Both the position numbers and the translations under genes were made by a program. Positions 22,236-33,344 of a DNA stretch of 64,000 nt are shown piece after piece; positions within the stretch are counted from its first letter, which is position 1, and the number at the start of each line of letters is the position of its first letter. This stretch comes from Lutjanus erythropterus (lineage: Eukaryota; Chordata; Actinopteri; Lutjaniformes; Lutjanidae). The stretch is from the NCBI GenBank assembly GCA_020091685.1, contig CM034610.1, positions 9,360,746 to 9,424,745 of the forward strand, given 5' to 3'. Below the pieces are notes generated by a model that was not told the origin of the DNA, did no database searches, and was given only the letters and a program-made list of their open reading frames with translations.

Positions 22236-23765
22236 TGTTTAGACCATTTCTCAATACTGTGTCGATGTGTCACATCATATTTTACTTGACATCTCCCTCA
22301 CAAGTACTGACATGGAAACTGAGCAATGTACTGCTGCATACAAGGTCAGCAATAAAATGTATTTTAGTCACCTAAAAAAATCAGAATTACTTTAAGCCCA
22401 CACTGTATATCAGACAGCTGTTTCTGACAAGGAATCCCCATCTATATTTCTCTTAAGTTCATCACACTCTTCTGGCTTTCACTGCTGTGATCGGGTTGTT
22501 TATGTGTTATACTGTGACTTCTGTGTTTTAACATATTCAAATCCGAATGTTATTTGCTGTGGATCAAGGCAGTGGTAGACCAGCAACTCCTGTGTTCTCT
22601 GAGGTAAAATTACTGTTTTTGTCAAAGGAATCTGGAGCGATGTAACAGCTTCAGTTCCCTGTTGTTGAGTTTGCTTTTTTATCATTTGTTCACTGAATCA
22701 ATTGCCCAACTCAAATCCAGTATCAACCACATGGACAAAAACTTAAATAACAATATATTGAATTTGGATTAAAACTCATGTCTAATACTTTTTAGATGCT
22801 TACTATTAAGCATAGTCAGGAAGTTATTGTGATTGGACTTCCAGTGGCTTTAAATGATCGCTTTCTTGATGTGTTTGTGATCTGTCCTAGCACTTTTTTC
22901 ATTCATGCTAGTTTCATAGTGGAAATGCCACAACCAGTCACTTTAATTTTGGTACCATGTTCTTCTGTTAATTTAATGTATGTTTTACATATGAATCAGA
23001 GGGAAACATTTACTTGTCTCTTAAGTAATCTTGAAAGGCAAATTTTTTTCTGTTGTTGATTATTACAGCTTATTATGGCTGCCACTATTCTCTCCTCAGC
23101 AGTTTTTCCTTCTTCCAGTTCATGTCTGATCCATGTGTGCTGCTGGGTTGAGCTTTCTTTTTCTAGCTTAATGTTCCTCACGCTTCCTGCCTTTGGTGTT
23201 TCTCTCTACATGGGGTAGTCTCTCTTCCTTCTCCTGCCCCTCACAGTCCTGATCTTATCTTCATCAATATCTTCATCCATGGCGTCATACGAATGCCCTT
23301 CTTTACCTCCCACCTGCAGCCCTCTGTAGCCTCCCTGTTATCCTTTCTATCTGTCCACAGTTCTCTCTGATGTGTCACTGGGTCCACAGCTTAGACTCTG
23401 TGCCTCTCTGCGGGCACATCCTCTTTTTTATTTCATCTCTCCATCCTGTAGGGACCCAGAAATCGATCAGGTCTGCCATCATTGAAAGTCCAGGAGTCTT
23501 TGATCAGGTAGCCACACCGCTTCATTAGGTTTAGCGATTGCTGCAGCTGATCTGACATACTGTATTGTAGTGAGCTGATTTGAAACCACATAACCACAGC
23601 ATGCAGTTTTGAAAAATGGTACCAACAGGGATATATCAGCAACAACTCAGGTGTAATATTGCTGTCATTTTTTTCAATATTAGGGTAACTCCAAAATATA
23701 TATAATACGACATGATGTTCATTTTGTAAATTGTGGTCCTATTTACATGTGTCCCAGTCCAATGC
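22236..23765. other. Unassigned DNA
   Basis: Contains the AATAAA at 22351 and otherwise nothing recognised. A pyrimidine-rich patch occupies about 23080-23450. The frame 22796-23059 (87 codons) is hydrophobic but has no domain. Confidence 0.5.
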
Positions 23766-23769
23766 AACA

Positions 23770-24500
23770 CAGAGGGCTCATGAACCTCAGATCAAACTGT
23801 CAAACTAGACTGTGTTGATCGATTGTGAGGCAAGATCCTGTTATTGTATCGCCTATTTCTTTAGTGTTCTGTTTACCTGTAATATGAGAAAGATTACAAC
23901 CAGGCACCTACCATTGTGGTTCCGGTTTCTGGTCTTCTGAGATAGCACGAAAGAGAGATTTACGTGCCCATGCTGTGCTGCTTTTACATAACTCAGCTTA
24001 AAAAGCACATTAATATTTTTCATGTGTAAGTCTGGGAAACAATGACTCATAAGTTGCAGTCAAAGAACAAGAATGAGCCACTGCACCACCACAAAAAAAT
24101 AGCTGCCACTAAAGTCAAGATGGCTAATGCTGCCAGTGACCCATTATCTGGGCGACTTGGAGAAGTTTTGCCCCAGTAGCAGACTCTGTGTTTCCGGTTT
24201 CCAAAAGAGCTTCCTGATTCTCAGATCAATTTGTCGAACTAGACAATGTTGATCAAATATGAAACAAGATCCTGTTACTGCATTGCCTCTTTCTCACTTG
24301 TTGTGTTCCGTTTAGCTATAATATGAAAAAGAATGTGAGTCAGTGCCTGTAATTGTGTTTCCAGTTTTTTCTTCTGGTGGTCCTGGAGAAGTTGCGCGAC
24401 ATGCTGGTCAGTGACATCAAAAACACAATCAACGATGCTCTGGCTCTATTAGCAGTTTCCAGCAGAGCTTCCCGAAATTCAGATCGAACTGGAAAATTAG
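23770..24500 (+). repeat. Dispersed repeat in two partial copies
   Basis: Unit one (23770-23930) and unit two (24210-24366) share GCAAGATCCTGTTA-type, CAAACTAGACTGTGTTGATC-type, TTCTGTTTACCTGTAATATG-type and TTCCGGTTT blocks, about 440 bases apart in the same orientation. A third start, GAGCTTCCCGAAATTCAGAT, lies at 24465. This suggests tandem growth of an old repeat. No coding. Confidence 0.6.
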
Positions 24501-25383
24501 GCAAAACCAAACACAGCCCAAGTGGCAGTATATTACCCACCAGCCCCACTCTCTTGTTGGTACTGCATGTGTTTTGGTTGCAAAAACAAGAATGGCAACC
24601 CCCATTATGACAAACTCAAGGCTTGAAAACACTCGTCAGAACAGAACAGACATCACAGGTGGACTCAAACACCGATTCTTCTACAGCATCCTTGCAACAT
24701 TCTGTTAAATTAAAAGTGTGTCCTGAGAGCTGCCCCTCTTTGACTGAAAACAAAGTCAATGTCTTAACTTCAAAAGCTGCAATTTATCAAAGATGAAGGC
24801 CAGAAAGCCTATAGCCCCCATCACACTAAGTGCTACTCACTAAACACCCACACGGATACCAGGCTGAGCTGGGATCTTCAAGCAATCACACTTCAGAAAT
24901 TGAAAGCTACTGAAGACATTGTCTGGTCTTTTCATGTACACCTGAGTCACTATCTCACATTTTCCTCTGTCTGAGAACTTGACTTAAAGACAAACAATAG
25001 GAGCTGAAGAGCTGTCGTTGAAGGCTCTTTGGAGAAATCCTAAAAGAAATCCAAAAGCCTCCATGATTGGAAAACTTAAGTCTCTAAAGGGAGACAATCA
25101 TGGAGAAAATTGAAAAGGATGACTCATACCATGATTAGATTGTGAATAATAGGAAGAAGGACAAGCAGCAGTCTTTGTTGGGATCTAATGGAATTACTTA
25201 ATTGGTTTCTTTCTACACAAAGGAAATCTTTTAGTGCTTTTACTCATAAATTGATATAAAGTGAATAAGAAAACCACAACATTTGATTTTGAAGCTTCTG
25301 TTTGATATGTTAACATGACCCCTCACTATGTTAAACTAATAACTGCTTTTTGTTATTTGGGTTCTGATTAGAGGTTTTATGGT
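24501..25383. other. Unassigned DNA
   Basis: No gene or recognised repeat. Confidence 0.5.
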
Positions 25384-25422
25384 TGGATGGATGGGTGGAT
25401 GGATGGATGGATGGATGGATGG
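25384..25422 (+). repeat. (TGGA)n microsatellite
   Basis: About ten TGGA units with one GGG interruption. Confidence 0.95.
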
Positions 25423-25849
25423 TAATGTGAAGAAGTTTTAAGTATTGTGCTCATGTTCATTATCTTTAGAAATAAAGCTGACTATACTATGCTAAACTTG
25501 TATAAAACGACATAGCAATAATAAGACCAATGTACCCTGTAACCCTAACGCATTAGATCTGATGGATTGTGGCTGCAGCAGTGATGGCAGAAGGATATAA
25601 CAGGAAAATGACATGAAATGTGTACCAAAGAATAGTGTGGGAGGCTTTTGGAAGACTGAATGACTGCCAGACTAAAGCTGGATTTATTCTTTTCCATCAA
25701 GATGTCTCACCATTCAAGCCTCCCATGTAGGCAAAAGAGAGTAATTTATAGGCCTAGCTCAGCAGAGGATGTAACCATTTGATGTTGAGTTGTAATGTAT
25801 GTTGGACATCATCAGTAGTGCAGACTGGTGCTACAAATCATATTATAGA

Positions 25850-25935
25850 TGTAGATTAACATGCTAACAAATTAAACTAAGATGGTAAACATAGTAAACA
25901 TGTTACTTGCTTAACAGAGGCATTGTTATTGTGTG
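25850..25935 (-). repeat. GCTAACATGCT-type fish repeat fragment
   Basis: AACATGCTAAC, AAACTAAGATGGTAAACATA and ACATGTTACTTGCTTAACAG form the reverse of a common fish dispersed sequence. A related fragment lies at 54870-54935. The 25423-25849 interval before it shows nothing. Confidence 0.5.
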
Positions 25936-27189
25936 CATGCAGTGATTCCAAGGTTATTATCCTGGTTTGTGGCCATATGGATGTGAATGTGGATGCGTCT
26001 GTGTTGAAAGTTTTTTGGGCTAAAGTTTTTAGTGCACTTAACTTTTGAGATCTTTTCTTAAGCCATAGGAAAACAGACCGCTTCTTTCCTCTTTTATCAT
26101 CCCCATCTGCTAATGTATGGAGATAGATAACAAAAATGGCAGGTGATAAACTCTGTTATCTACCACTCTAGTAAATATCACTTATTTTGCATCATAATCA
26201 CTTGCTTGCTGGTTTTAGTACATTCCATCATGCTTCTGCTCCCAGTTATCACAAGACTACCCAAGTATATGTTAGTATTAAATGTGACATGGCCTTAGAT
26301 TTCACATAAAAGCTCTCTCATGTTTATGCCCCCCAACCCACCCCCAAAAAAAACTTATGAGAGTGCAATCTGTGCTAAATGTGTCCTAACTCACTCCCTT
26401 GGCTTACAGCTCTTACATCAGCCAACAACTGATCTCTGACCAAGATCTTGACAGCTCTTAGCCAGACAGACAAAAATGAGTTGAAAGGAGAAACGCAGCG
26501 ACAGATGGGGACAGTCAAAGCATGGTGTCTGTTCCCCGACTTTCTGGACAAGGTTTGAAAAGTTTGGACTGAGTGATGTGGCTTATTTGAACAATAAAGG
26601 AATCCCATGTTCTCTGCCTACAGTCGCCATTCTTCTTATCTCTGTTCTATTCCCATAGTTTTTTTTTTTCAGTAATTGTAGGAGGTCTACACATGGGGCC
26701 ACTCTCCTGCTGAGCAGGTAATGTGGGCGCGTGACAACCTTGTCAACCTAGCCGACTCTGTCTGCGACTGAACTGTCAGACTGAACCACTAATAATGTTC
26801 TTTGATGGGGGGTTGGTTGTAGAGAATAATATGGGCTCAAAATGGTTTCAGCTAAGCTAAGAAAACCAATCAACTCAGCTTCTACTCAAAGGGCCATGAA
26901 TGGACGTCTGATTGTCAGAAGACTGTTAGCAAGACTGAGACGAGAGCAGCAGAGAAAGAATCATGACACAGTTCAATCGTGCAAATGATATATTGTTTCC
27001 AGGAAGTCAAATATAGTTTCAGATTCAGCAGCTGCTTTTTATTAAGTCGGTGCAGTGGGCTTTGATTTAATTTTTGATTTTTTAAATTTTACAGTGATGG
27101 TTGTGCCATTGTATGGAGTCTTGATTTATAAAGGTCAACAGATCGTTGGTTTTATGCCCTGACAACTGTCAATTACATTTTCAGATTTT

Positions 27190-27194
<5 letters not shown>
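25936..27194. other. Unassigned DNA
   Basis: No gene or recognised repeat. A short A-run at 26346 and T-run at 26658 only. Confidence 0.5.
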
Positions 27195-27236
<42 letters not shown>

Positions 27237-27239
27237 CTG

Positions 27240-27294
<55 letters not shown>
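27195..27294 (+). repeat. Poly(A) plus (AT)n microsatellite
   Basis: An A-run of about 27 bases (27195-27221), then (AT)8, a CTGCT break, and (TA)26 or so (27242-27294). It may mark the tail of an old retroposon. Assembly length here should be treated as uncertain. Confidence 0.95.
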
Positions 27295-27296
<2 letters not shown>

Positions 27297-27401
27297 ATAA
27301 CTGAGCTGGTGTACCCAAAAGTATTGAACTTGAGTGAAAAAAATTTGTGTCTATCACAAAGCTTTTGCCAAGTGTTGTGTTGTTTTTTTTTTTTTTCATC
27401 A

Positions 27402-27625
27402 AACTTTCGGGATTAAAAAGTAGATTCATCTCCACTCTTGCTTGTCACCCTGTCTCACAGGAGTCAAGGACTTGTTCACTTGTGGGAGGAGAACTCAGAG
27501 TTTGTTTTCCGAACTTTTGGGATTAAAATGTGGATCTAGCTTGACTGTTTGCAGCAGCGAGACACTGTGGAGACGATCTTGTTCACTGTAAGATAAATAG
27601 TCTGTCCATGTTGTCTGCTCACCGG
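27402..27625 (+). repeat. Imperfect tandem duplication
   Basis: AACTTTCGGGATTAAAAAGT with its following 100 bases is repeated from GAACTTTTGGGATTAAAATG onward. Both copies share GACTTGTTCACTTGT-like and GGAGGAGAA blocks at a period of about 110. Probably part of a dispersed repeat. Confidence 0.5.
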
Positions 27626-28609
27626 AGGAGAATTGCACTTTAAACATACTGGAAATGGAAAGAAGAAAGTGGAGGGACATAACATAACTGGATTCTCTGA
27701 GTGCTGTCAGAGGCTGAAACACAGGCAGGTTAATAAATACACTCAAATGCTTAACACAAATAACTACAAATGTTCACAGACGATCTGGCCGCCAAGGTGC
27801 CGACTTTGCAGCCAAGATGATCCTATATACCACAATAAAAAAAATCATTATATATGTCACAAAGTTGGGATAAAAAAGACACTTGAAAGAATGTTTTAAT
27901 TAAATAGTAAATATGATGTTAATGGCATTTTTGTTCATATGAAATTTGTTTTCACTTTTAGTGCTTCTCCTTCTTTCTTTAATAAAATAAAATAAGTCTG
28001 CTTCAATTGAAGCATGAGCAAAAAATTGGCATGAATTGTCTTTGGCAATTAATGTTTGCATCACGTATTTACAATTGCAAAAGAAAAACAGGGCAGCAGC
28101 CTGTAGCAGTAATAAAATAATTAACCATGTAATATCATTGTTGATGCTGCCACAGTCCGGTACGGAGGGTTTCCTGAGATGATGGAGGTGCATTTTATGG
28201 GGCTTTGTCCATTGGCATTTTACAACCACCCAACATGAGTCAAACTGAATCAAGCCAAGCCAACATGTGTGCTGAAAAGGGGTATTAGACATCATAAAAA
28301 GGACTGGTCCTTTCAAGTTTTTTAACTGAACTGAAACATTTAATTGAATTTTAGTTTTAACATTTTATGATAAATCACTGTTTAAACATGCTTTTTGTGT
28401 TCCTGACAAGGTAAACCTGTGCAAGCTGCTGAGGTCTAAGCTGTTATGTCATTGCCCACGATGTCGAAGACAAACCACACCATTTTACTTAGGAGGCTAA
28501 AGAGACGAATGAAATTATCTAAATCAGCTTTTATTTTGAAATGCTTGTATGGCGTGAGTGCGCTTCCTCCTGTCACAACTGATTGAGGTGAGTGATGTTT
28601 GCAGTCGCT
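27626..28609. other. Unassigned DNA
   Basis: The largest frame, 27900-28316 minus (138 codons), has no domain and a composition set by AT-rich DNA. No other signal. Confidence 0.5.
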
Positions 28610-29500
28610 GCATCTTGTGCTGAGGTGACTGAGACACGCCCACGGCAGGTTGAGCGAATGGGGATTTTCATTTTGTTCTTGGAACGCAGTTGATGGAGGA
28701 AAACACTGGAGTCACCAAATGGACACTAAAGAGCGTGAGGTTGATGCTGAATGTCGAGTGTTTAATAAGTCATGGACTGTTAAGTTTTTTTTTCACAGAG
28801 GTCAGCAATAAGGCTTTGTGCTTAGTTTGCAACGAACATATTGCTGTGTAGAAAACAGTATTATTTTTTTGTCAAGATTTTTGTGTTTTTTGGCATTGAC
28901 AATCCACACTGTTCTCATAAATTGAAAAAAGTGACCTACACGTGTTTATAGGTCAGGACAGGAGATATTGTACTGTTTTGGTTTGTTTTGTTGCTCAACA
29001 GTTCTTGTCAAAGAAGCAAACAGGAGTTCATGGTTAGTTGTGTCCAAGCATCACGTGTTTGTTCTGTGTGTACAAAACAGTATTATTTTGTCATGTTATT
29101 TGTTTTTGGCACTGAGAATCCACAGTGGATTATTAAAAAACACACTAATGTTCTCATCTGAAAACAGTAATTTGTGCATTTTTTGGTATATTTTATATCT
29201 GGCTGTTATGCAGCTAACAGTTCTTGCCAAAGATAAAACGGGTATACAGGATGGGTCGTGTCCACAGCATCCCTGGTGTGCTGCTTTAGATTACCTGTAC
29301 AGTATTTTCAAAGACTCCTGCATAATTTAATGTTCTTAATAAGATGCTGTTTGGAATGATTTTCAATATAATAAATGCTGAAGACTAAGAGTAAGTGTAC
29401 GATAAAATTGAGGTACAGTGTGACAAAAATTTGTGCGGCCCCCGGCAACAATCAGGGCTTCTCATGTGGCCCCTTGGGAAAAATAATCGCCCACCCTTGG
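28610..29500 (+). mobile_element. hAT (Charlie-like) transposon relic
   Basis: The right end, CTCATGTGGCCCCTTGGGAA followed by AATAATCGCCCACCCTTGG (to about 29499), is a decayed form of a hAT terminus whose mirror would begin CAGGGGTGGGC. A BED-finger coding start lies at 28719. The interior between contains two roughly 220-bp direct duplicates sharing AAAACAGTATTATT, TTGGCA-TGA-AATCCACA and AACAGTTCTTG-CAAAGA blocks. The left terminus was not found, so the element is 5'-truncated or internally deleted. Confidence 0.65.
28719..28851 (+). pseudogene. hAT transposase N-terminus with BED finger, frameshifted
   Basis: ATG at 28719 opens MDTKEREVDAECRVFNKSWT. After VKFF a run of nine T (28785-28793) carries one base too many. 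Skipping it restores FTEVSNKALCLVCNEHIAV and then TAG at 28849. The VFN-W-KFFFTEV-NKALCLVC pattern, with its CxxC, is the start of the zinc finger found in hAT-derived proteins of the GTF2IRD2/ZBED type. The His half of the finger and the whole catalytic domain are absent. This is a dead fragment, not a host gene. Confidence 0.7.
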
Positions 29501-30588
29501 TTTAAGGCCTTAAGTGTAAATATAATTATCCAACAGGGTGTCCAATTAGAATGCCAGAGATTGCTCAAAACCGATTTCCTCCTCAGGTATTCATCAAGCC
29601 GAGAGCCTCCAATCGCTCATCTTTCCGTCACTCAGCAGGTGGCTTCGGGGACGAGTGCTGTTGCCTGAAGTGAAATGACTCGCCATAACACACTGCTGTG
29701 ATCTCTGTTTGCATTTACATTCTTCGGCTACCAGCTCCAACCATTTCCCTGTGTCTAAGCATAACCAAAATATCATACATGTCCGTGTGTGTAGTGTTGA
29801 TCCTTCACACACCAGTCTTAAATGCTTTTAACCCCTGCTAGTCCTCAGAACATCCACTTATCCGTGACGCAATGGTGCCTGGCTCACATTTCCACTGCAG
29901 CCTCTCCTCTCTTGAACTCATCAAACCGAGGTTCTGCGTTTGGGGTTGTCTGAGGTCGTCATGGTTGTGTGACAGCTACATGACCCATTTTTGACCCTCA
30001 CAGCTGGACATAGTCCACTGTGGATCATAACTGTCTCTGTTAAAAATACCCCTGCTGATATGTGTGTGTATTTTCATCCCTCCCACACCCCCGAATCTCC
30101 TGTCTCTTTTGGCTCCACTCCTCTGATCTAAAAATTAGCATATCGCGTATAAACTTGTACAGTAAGCACATTTAATGAGCATATTATCTCAGTTCTTAAT
30201 ATAATGTCACCTTCCTAATTTAGTGCCTCTTCATCTCCCATTATGTCGTGAATTTAGTTTATTTGCACATATATAAATTCAGTGGCTCAGCTTAAAAATG
30301 CAAAAACAGATGAAAAACTACAAATTGATTCAGATCACAAAAAAATTACAGGGGGCTTAAAACTAAATGCAAGTGTTGGCTGCTTCCCCAGCAGATCAAT
30401 GTCATAGCAAAGTTGCACATTTCAGTGGAGAGTGAGCTGCCAAATGTTTTTACTGTGCAGACCAAAGAGCAGCCAGGTCAAGAAGAGTGAGCGTCACATG
30501 CCGGCTGAAAATCACATCGCATCAGCTGACTTGCATTGCCTTGTAATGTTAACTATCTCTTGATGGGATGCCTGAATTAATCTGCTTT
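29501..30588. other. Unassigned DNA
   Basis: No gene or repeat recognised. Confidence 0.5.
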
Positions 30589-30765
30589 GCATTATCCATC
30601 CGGCCGGAGAACCCGGAGAGAACCCACGCAGACATGGGGAGAACATGCAAACTCTGCACAGAAAGGCCCCGCCCCAGCAAGCCGGGGGATCGAATTCAGG
30701 ACCTTCTTGCTGTGAGGCGGCAGTGCTAACCACTGCACCACCATGCCGCCCTATGCATTATACAT
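30589..30765 (-). mobile_element. tRNA-derived SINE, 3'-deleted
   Basis: The minus strand reads GGCGGCATGGTGGTGCAGTG, then GTTAGCACTGCCGCCTCACA, with a polymerase III A-box (TGGTGCAGTGG). A B-box-like AATTCGATCCC and the well-known CATGTTCTCCCCATGTCTGC body follow. It stops after CTCCGGGTTCTCCGG, so most of the 3' body is missing. Near-perfect 11-bp flanking repeats, GCATTATCCAT (30589-30599) and GCATTATACAT (30755-30765), fit a retroposition target-site duplication. It is not a functional tRNA. Confidence 0.8.
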
Positions 30766-32309
30766 TGGGTATATGTACATCAAGGTGGGACTGCAAACAA
30801 TTAACATGTCAGTGTGTATAGAGCTCTCCAAATCATACCCCAACCAAGTTTTTATGCCACACTACGCTCATTCAGCTGCACAGGACACACACACTGACCC
30901 AAAGAACGACTGGGAGGGAAACCTGAGAAGCCTGTGGAGACACAATATTTTTACATCTGTTGTGGGGAATTAAGGATTTATTTTGCCCAAACCTCAGTCG
31001 GTGATTGTTTGAGCCAACAAAGACTAACCAAGACAATTTTGTTGAGTTTTATTTTGTTTTTCAGGTAAATTTCAATGAAGTGTGTTTTATGATGAGTTAA
31101 CAAGGCAATTAAGCTAGTTTTCATTACGTAAAAGAGAGGAATTTGGATTCCAAATGTGTGTTTTTTGTTGTTGTTGTTGTATCAGGAAAATGAGTGTTGA
31201 GGCCTTTTTAGAGACAAAGAGTATTTGCATTCCTTGCGTTCTACCGGAAAGTTAATCTATGCACCATGACTAAATCATGGACGCTTCAAGCAGCAGCAGC
31301 AGTGACAAGGAGTTTATTTCTAACTTATGAGTTTAAAAAAAAAAAAAAGAAAAAAAAAAAGTGACAATGAGAGGAGAACTTTGTGAATTTCACTGCTTGG
31401 CTCAAGGGCTGAAACTCGACCATAGCTCTTTCAGGACACATTTCAAGATGGCAGAAAGTTTGAAGTAGCAGAGGAGCGATTTCAGCCATAAACACGATGC
31501 ATTATAGAGTTGAAAACAGTTTCAGCTCTGTGCAGTGCGCATTTTGTGCATTCATACTCAGACAGGAAGCTTTATATACACACCATCATCATCCTGAAGC
31601 TCATTTGCTATTCTTTTACATACACTGCCTTTGAAATAATTATCTCTGTTTAATATCATAAAAGGAGGGAAAAAAAACTACAGAGTTCTGTGAAACAGGC
31701 GATCTGGCCAGTTGGAAGATTTTAACATATCACCCAACCCTAAGCCACACCATGTGCTTTGGGCAAAGAAAGGCATTATGCAGCACCTTTCAAGTTTTTT
31801 CTGTACATCACATCAGCTTTGAATAGGGAGAAAGTATCTTTGAGAAAATGGTCCATTTTGTACATTTACAAAAATTTATATGGAATGTCTTACAAGAAAG
31901 GAGGCTATACCTTTATTCTTTATTTTTAGGATGATGTGAGAGTAAATGAGAAATCCTGACACTGAAACAAGCAGCAAAGTTATGAGTTTTTGATCCAGCA
32001 TATAGTACTATATTCTTAGCAGTAAACTCTCTACTGCAGTGATTCGTCATCAGCTCATGGTGAGAACCGTGAAACTCTGTCATTGATCAGCAAAATCCGA
32101 AGTAAATCTAGCATGCTGTGAAGCCAGCTTTGTCAAAGAAGACAGGGATTGAGTTTCTTGTTACTTACTAAGCTCTTTCGATAGCTTCATCTCGTCAATA
32201 TAATAGTCTGAGCCGCGTCAATTAAAGGACCGAAAACTGGTGCAGGATAAGAGACGTTTGAAGAAGAGGGAACTTTTTCTACCATTCTGGCAAAAAAGTT
32301 TTATCTAAT
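30766..32309. other. Unassigned DNA
   Basis: A-rich tracts near 31334-31362 and a TTG run near 31168-31178. No gene or recognised repeat. Confidence 0.5.
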
Positions 32310-32600
32310 TTTCCTATGTTAAAGGAATAATCACCCTCAAGCCACGAGAACACTGATACCATGCTGATGTCTGTACGCTAAATACATCATGTCCTCATGG
32401 CTAAATGACAGAATAGGTTAATTGCCAGTGATTCCCAAAAGGACACATAAGACCATTGGAGGGTACCAGCATCAGGCAGCACTAGATTAAGTATATCAAG
32501 TCACAGTTTGGTCGAATTTAGGCACAAAAATAACTTGGTCATAATTAGGAAAAGATTATGGTTTGGGTCAAAATAAGTATGTTATACATTATGTGGTGGG
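32310..32600 (+). repeat. TTTAGGC-family repeat, copy at 32.4 kb
   Basis: Starts near GTTAAAGGAATAATCACCCT. It carries GACAGAATAGG, GATTCCCAAAAGGACACATA, GGAGGGTACCAGCATC and box B (AATTTAGGCACAAAAATAAC, GGAAAAGATTATGGTTTGGG). The same blocks appear at 7.36-7.57 kb, making the two the best matching pair. Confidence 0.65.
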
Positions 32601-32752
32601 AGGTGGTTGGTTGATTTTTTTGTCCAGAACCAGGTTATCTGAAGTTTCTCCTCACTTAGAGTCACTATGCTAAACCAAGCTAACCATTTCCTGGCTGTAG
32701 CTTTGTATTTAGGCCTAAATTGAGTTAAATTGCATCACATTACTCCATAATA

Positions 32753-33344
32753 TGTCACTGTTTAATAAGTTCACATGGCGAACTGGACTGAAACCGGAAG
32801 TGGGTACGTGAGTGTGGTCACTTGCCTACAAACCCAAACGGTTCAGTCTTTCACAGGCGACAGTACCAGAGAGGAGCAGGCAGGACACGTGGTCAACGAG
32901 GTGGAGGATCCAGAACCAGGTAAGTGGACGGTCCAGCGTACACACAGGACGCTCACACAGAGACACGGGTGGCGACAGGAGGAAAGTTTCTGGACCACAG
33001 GCAGCCACAGGTAAACAAAAAGCAACACTCCGTCTGCGTCATCAGATGGTAATGCCGTGCAGCCAGAGACAAACAGGAACCAAGGACGCCGAGGCAGATC
33101 TTGTGGTCGGGGACAGAAGGCTGGGGCGTTTACCAGGGATCAGACGAGACGGGCAGGTCTGAGGCAGACAGGATTGACAATGAGTGAGTGAGCAGGAGAG
33201 GCTTATATGCTGGCTTGATTGCTGATGAGCTGCAACCGTGTGAACAGGTGAGTGGAAGTGGGCTGATGAGGTGGGAGTGGCTGACAGGTGATGTGAGTGG
33301 AAAAGTACAGGGTGAAGGAGAGCGGGGCGGGCAGCACCGTGACA
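32753..33344 (-). mobile_element. Ty3/gypsy-type LTR, solo
   Basis: On the minus strand the 592-bp block starts TGTCACGGTGCTGCCCGCCC and ends TTATTAAACAGTGACA. It thus has TG...CA ends, TATA-like GCATATAAGC (33201-33210) and the polyadenylation signal just before the 3' end (32761-32768). CAGCTCATCAGCAATCAAGC and CCCACCTCATCAGCCC match the LTR at 15281-16008. Flanking pentamers do not match, so the target-site duplication has decayed or the block is not a simple solo LTR. Open frames on both strands here are composition artefacts. Confidence 0.8.

Noticed and set aside
27241..27435. Frame ending in alternating Ile-Tyr
   Set aside because: Translation of the (AT)n microsatellite.
27900..28316. 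138-codon minus frame
   Set aside because: No domain, no start or splice context, composition of AT-rich DNA.
28968..29330. 120-codon plus frame, hydrophobic
   Set aside because: Falls in the duplicated AT-rich interior of the hAT relic, not in the frame of its transposase.
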